8,418 nucleotides of DNA, from positions 1 through 8,418 of the forward strand of contig JBKJQB010000153.1 in NCBI GenBank assembly GCA_046594105.1, written 5' to 3'. The notes below the pieces were generated by a model. It was not told the origin of the DNA, did not search any database, and was given only the letters and a program-made list of their open reading frames with translations. The stretch's first letter is position 1. Every line of letters begins with the position of its first letter. The position numbers were made by a program, and so were the translations under genes. The stretch comes from JBDSGC01 sp046594105 (lineage in GTDB: Bacteria; Acidobacteriota; Thermoanaerobaculia; Gp7-AA8). Below are positions 6,478 to 8,418 of this stretch, piece by piece.

Positions 6478-7137
6478 ATGAGAGTCTTAGTCGCCGCAGT
6501 CACCCTTCTCGTGGCTACCGCCGCCATGGCTGACGGTCGCTTTAGCGCCGCCGACGTGCCCTCGGCGCGGCTGAAGCAGACCGGCCGCGTGGTGATCGAG
6601 AATAAGGGCCGCACCATCACCGCGTATCACTTTTTCGGCAACATCCGGCAGGCCCTGATGTCGCTGCAATCCGCCAGCAACCTGCACTACTCTCCGTTCG
6701 GTCCGGCGGTGTACCAGTCGGATGCGCGGCTGACGGCAGTGATGCCGGCGTATCTGAGCGCCGCGATCGTCGACGCCGCGAGACAGCATGGAGTCGATCC
6801 GCGGCTGGTGGCGGCCGTCGCTGCCCGGGAGTCCGCGTACAACCCCAATGCACGTTCACGCGTGGGCGCAAGCGGCATCATGCAGTTGATGCCGGAGACC
6901 GCGAAGTTTCTCGGCGTGGCGAATCCTCTCGATGCCCGGCAGAATGTGTTCGGTGGAGCGCGCTACCTGCGCAAGCTGCTGGACGCCTATCGGGGCGACC
7001 TCGATCTCACGCTGGCCGCGTACAACGCCGGCCCCGGTGCGGTGCAGCGTTACAACGGCGTGCCTCCGTTCCGCGAGACCCAGGCGTATGTGAAGAGCAT
7101 CCGCGCCGCCTACGAGCGCTCCGTGCGCCCGTACTGA
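6478..7137 (+). CDS. Small periplasmic lytic transglycosylase, SLT family 1 (219 aa)
   Basis: The family cleaves the MurNAc-GlcNAc bond of peptidoglycan non-hydrolytically, giving 1,6-anhydro-MurNAc ends. An N-terminal signal peptide (Arg2, hydrophobic 3-17, likely cut after Met-Ala at 17-18) indicates export. Residues 19-90 are a short leader region containing GRVVIENKGRTIT, with no domain I can name. The SLT domain spans about 92-215: catalytic Glu118 in ARES, GASGIMQLMPETA (130-142), GARYL (160-164) and AAYNAGPGAV (180-189), followed by the usual YNG-x-PPF-x-ET-x-x-Y-V tail. Every family motif is intact, so it is very likely active. The size and the absence of LysM or other wall-binding modules resemble compact MltE/Slt-like enzymes. 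The ATG at 6478 is chosen because it directly precedes the signal peptide. No Shine-Dalgarno is visible. It is divergent from the amidohydrolase, and its stop is 15 bp from that of the kinase. Confidence 0.94.
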   Translation: MRVLVAAVTLLVATAAMADGRFSAADVPSARLKQTGRVVIENKGRTITAYHFFGNIRQALMSLQSASNLHYSPFGPAVYQSDARLTAVMPAYLSAAIVDAARQHGVDPRLVAAVAARESAYNPNARSRVGASGIMQLMPETAKFLGVANPLDARQNVFGGARYLRKLLDAYRGDLDLTLAAYNAGPGAVQRYNGVPPFRETQAYVKSIRAAYERSVRPY

Positions 7138-7148
7138 GGCCGGGCCTC
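7136..7148. terminator. Hairpin between convergent stops of transglycosylase and kinase
   Basis: GAGGC-CGG-GCCTC forms a 5-bp stem with a 3-nt loop, overlapping the transglycosylase TGA. It sits in the only 15 bp separating the two convergent genes, so it could end transcription in both directions. There is no T-tract on either strand, so termination strength is uncertain. Confidence 0.3.
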
Positions 7149-7152
7149 CGCG

Positions 7153-8070
7153 TTACGATCCGTGATCGTCGAAATGGGTGAGCGAGCGGAGATCCTGGTA
7201 GCGCTCGTGGATGTCGTCCAGCGTGATCTCACGCAGCCGGTCCAGTGAGAATTTCTCGACCGTGAACGACGCCAGAACGCTCCCGAAGACAATGGCGCGG
7301 CGAAGCTCCTTGTCGTTCATCTCCCGCCGGGAAGCCAGGTAGCCGAGGAATCCGCCGGCGAAGGTGTCTCCGGCGCCGGTGGGGTCGAACACATTCTCGA
7401 GCGGGTAGGCCGGAGCGGCAAAGACGGCATCGGCGGTGATCATCATGGACCCGTACTCGCCGCGCTTGACCACGACGGTCTGAGGTCCCAGAGCCACGAT
7501 CATCCGCGCCGCCTTGATGATGTTCGGCTCGCCGGTGAACTGCCGCACTTCCCCTTCGTTGATGATGATCAGATCGACCTTGCTGAACACGCGTTCCAGC
7601 GCCGGCCGGCTGATGTCGATCCACAGGTTCATGGTGTCCAGGGCCACGATGCGGGGACGCCTGGTCTGGGACAGCACGTCCATCTGCAATTCGGGGTGGA
7701 TGTTCGCCAGGAACAGCACGTCCGGATTCTGTTGCTCCGCGGTCAGCTTCGGATGGAAGTCGGCGATGACGTTGAGTTGCGTCTCTTTGGTCTGTGCCGC
7801 ATTCAGATCGAAACCGTATTCGCCCCGCCAGAAGAACGTCTTGGCGCCGGCCACTTTCTGCAGACCGGTCAGGCCGATCTTGCGTCCATGAAAAATGGCC
7901 ATGTCTTCTTCGCCAAAGTCGTCGCCGACCACGGCGATCAGATCGACTTCGCTGAAGAAGGAGGCGGCCACCGAAAAGTACGTTGCCGAGCCCCCGATGC
8001 AATGGTCGGCGGTTCCGAACGGCGTCTTGATGCTGTCGAATGCGACGGTGCCGACGACGAGGATGGACAT
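7153..8070 (-). CDS. PfkB/ribokinase-family carbohydrate or nucleoside kinase (305 aa)
   Basis: The family transfers the ATP gamma-phosphate to a sugar or nucleoside hydroxyl. Visible signatures are the N-terminal strand SILVVGTVAFDSI, the substrate-proximal glycine pair in CIGGSAT (25-30), VVGDDFG (47-53), NEGE (171-174, the Mg/ATP-related NxxE region of ribokinases), VVVKRGEYGS, and the anion-hole/catalytic motif DPTGAGDTFAGGF (229-241) with Asp235 as the predicted base. The 305-residue length is normal. The substrate cannot be read from sequence; ribose, adenosine, fructose or heptose kinases are all relatives. The start Met immediately precedes the first beta strand; only a weak GAGA lies upstream. 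The gene reads leftward and its promoter should lie between 8071 and the repeat at 8142. No sugar transporter or isomerase is adjacent to suggest a pathway. Confidence 0.93.
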   Translation of the reverse strand: MSILVVGTVAFDSIKTPFGTADHCIGGSATYFSVAASFFSEVDLIAVVGDDFGEEDMAIFHGRKIGLTGLQKVAGAKTFFWRGEYGFDLNAAQTKETQLNVIADFHPKLTAEQQNPDVLFLANIHPELQMDVLSQTRRPRIVALDTMNLWIDISRPALERVFSKVDLIIINEGEVRQFTGEPNIIKAARMIVALGPQTVVVKRGEYGSMMITADAVFAAPAYPLENVFDPTGAGDTFAGGFLGYLASRREMNDKELRRAIVFGSVLASFTVEKFSLDRLREITLDDIHERYQDLRSLTHFDDHGS

Positions 8071-8141
8071 GGTGGATGGGTCTCGCTTTGGAGTGGGTTG
8101 TAGCGACGGCGGAGAGTATTGCCTTTTCGGTCCGGAGGCCA

Positions 8142-8300
8142 GCCGGCACGGCCGGCGGCGTTGGTTCGCACAGCGTCCGCCACGATTTTTGCCTGGTCGC
8201 GTTCACTCGGCCACCTTTGCTTGCAGATGACAGGTGAGCGCGTGATTCGAAGCGAGGGCACTGACCAGGAAGCGCAGCGATTGATGGGTAGAAACGGGAG
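8142..8300 (+). repeat. Dispersed GCCGGCACGGCC element, long copy upstream of the kinase
   Basis: This copy starts 71 bp upstream of the kinase ATG and points away from it. It is the best match to the copy behind nadK: 48 of the first 52 bases agree, then GCGTTCACT (8199-8207), GAGCGCGT-ATT-GAAG (8236-8252), GGGCACTG (8256-8263) and AGCGATTGATGG plus GAAACGGG (8276-8298), with divergent sequence and small indels between blocks. Unlike the other three copies it does not follow a visible stop codon. Confidence 0.85.
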
Positions 8301-8316
8301 TCTCCCCACCGAGTGT

Positions 8317-8418
8317 CCTTCTCCCCGCCGCAGCGGGGAGAAGGTCCGCGAAGCGGGGATGAGGGGTCCTGCGTCGCCGGGTGAGATCCCCTCGTCCGCC
8401 TTCGGCACCTTCTCCCCG
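8317..8418. repeat. CCTTCTCCCC palindromic repeat, running off the right edge
   Basis: A perfect 12-bp stem, CCTTCTCCCCGC (8317-8328) with GCGGGGAGAAGG (8333-8344), encloses the loop CGCA. The right arm of this hairpin is also the start of a longer imperfect inverted repeat: 8334-8366 (CGGGGAGAAGG to GAGGGG) pairs with 8388-8418 (CCCCTC to CCTTCTCCCCG). The last bases therefore repeat the first arm, and another hairpin may begin at the edge. Palindromes of this kind recur as dispersed repeats in many GC-rich bacteria, from memory. Confidence 0.8.

Larger units (their letters stand above)
8071..8418. other. Gene-free right end: kinase 5' region followed by repeats
   Basis: No coding region is supported in these 348 bp. 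Bases 8071-8141 should carry the kinase promoter, but I see no convincing -35/-10 pair. Bases 8142-8300 are a long copy of the dispersed element and 8317-8418 are a palindromic family. Frames through here give peptides such as RTNAAGRAG and FSPLRRGEG that come from the repeats. Confidence 0.7.

Noticed and set aside
7229..8206. A 325-codon minus-strand frame overlapping the kinase
   Set aside because: It is the kinase gene read one frame off, Arg-rich with no domain, and it starts inside the repeat at 8142.

Overview
The window is GC-rich bacterial chromosome with six protein genes. The set looks like a soil or sediment bacterium, and Acidobacteriota is my best guess. The grounds are the tandem carboxypeptidase-regulatory-like repeat protein, an exported YtcJ-type amidohydrolase, the acidobacterial flavour of the PfkB kinase, and the density of GC-rich palindromic repeats. 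This placement is an impression, not a database result. None of the five complete genes has a convincing Shine-Dalgarno sequence. I see no tRNA, rRNA, CRISPR array, transposase, phage or plasmid gene.

Layout: (1) 1-1167 (+) is the 3' part of a gene for a protein of four tandem ~96-residue beta-sandwich repeats, cut by the left edge. (2) 1260-3074 (-) is a glutamine-hydrolysing asparagine synthetase, convergent with the first gene. (3) 3075-3433 is a divergent spacer holding a large palindromic element. (4) 3434-4288 (+) is NAD kinase. (5) 4289-4743 is a convergent spacer built almost wholly of nested inverted repeats. (6) 4744-6423 (-) is an exported or lipid-anchored amidohydrolase. (7) 6478-7137 (+) is a small periplasmic lytic transglycosylase, divergent from the amidohydrolase across only 54 bp. 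(8) 7153-8070 (-) is a PfkB-family sugar/nucleoside kinase, convergent with the transglycosylase across only 15 bp. (9) 8071-8418 is repeat-filled DNA running off the right edge.

Neighbouring genes alternate in strand, so each is probably its own transcription unit and there is no operon. The coding content is ordinary (amide metabolism, NADP supply, amide/ester hydrolysis, cell-wall turnover, sugar or nucleoside phosphorylation), with no evident shared pathway.

The unusual part is the spacer DNA. A dispersed element beginning GCCGGCACGGCCGGC occurs four times. Three copies lie directly behind stop codons (0, 5 and 12 nt away) and in the same orientation relative to the gene they follow. Two of these copies face each other across the nadK/amidohydrolase spacer and enclose two further nested inverted repeats. 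Two unrelated palindromic families fill the other long spacers.
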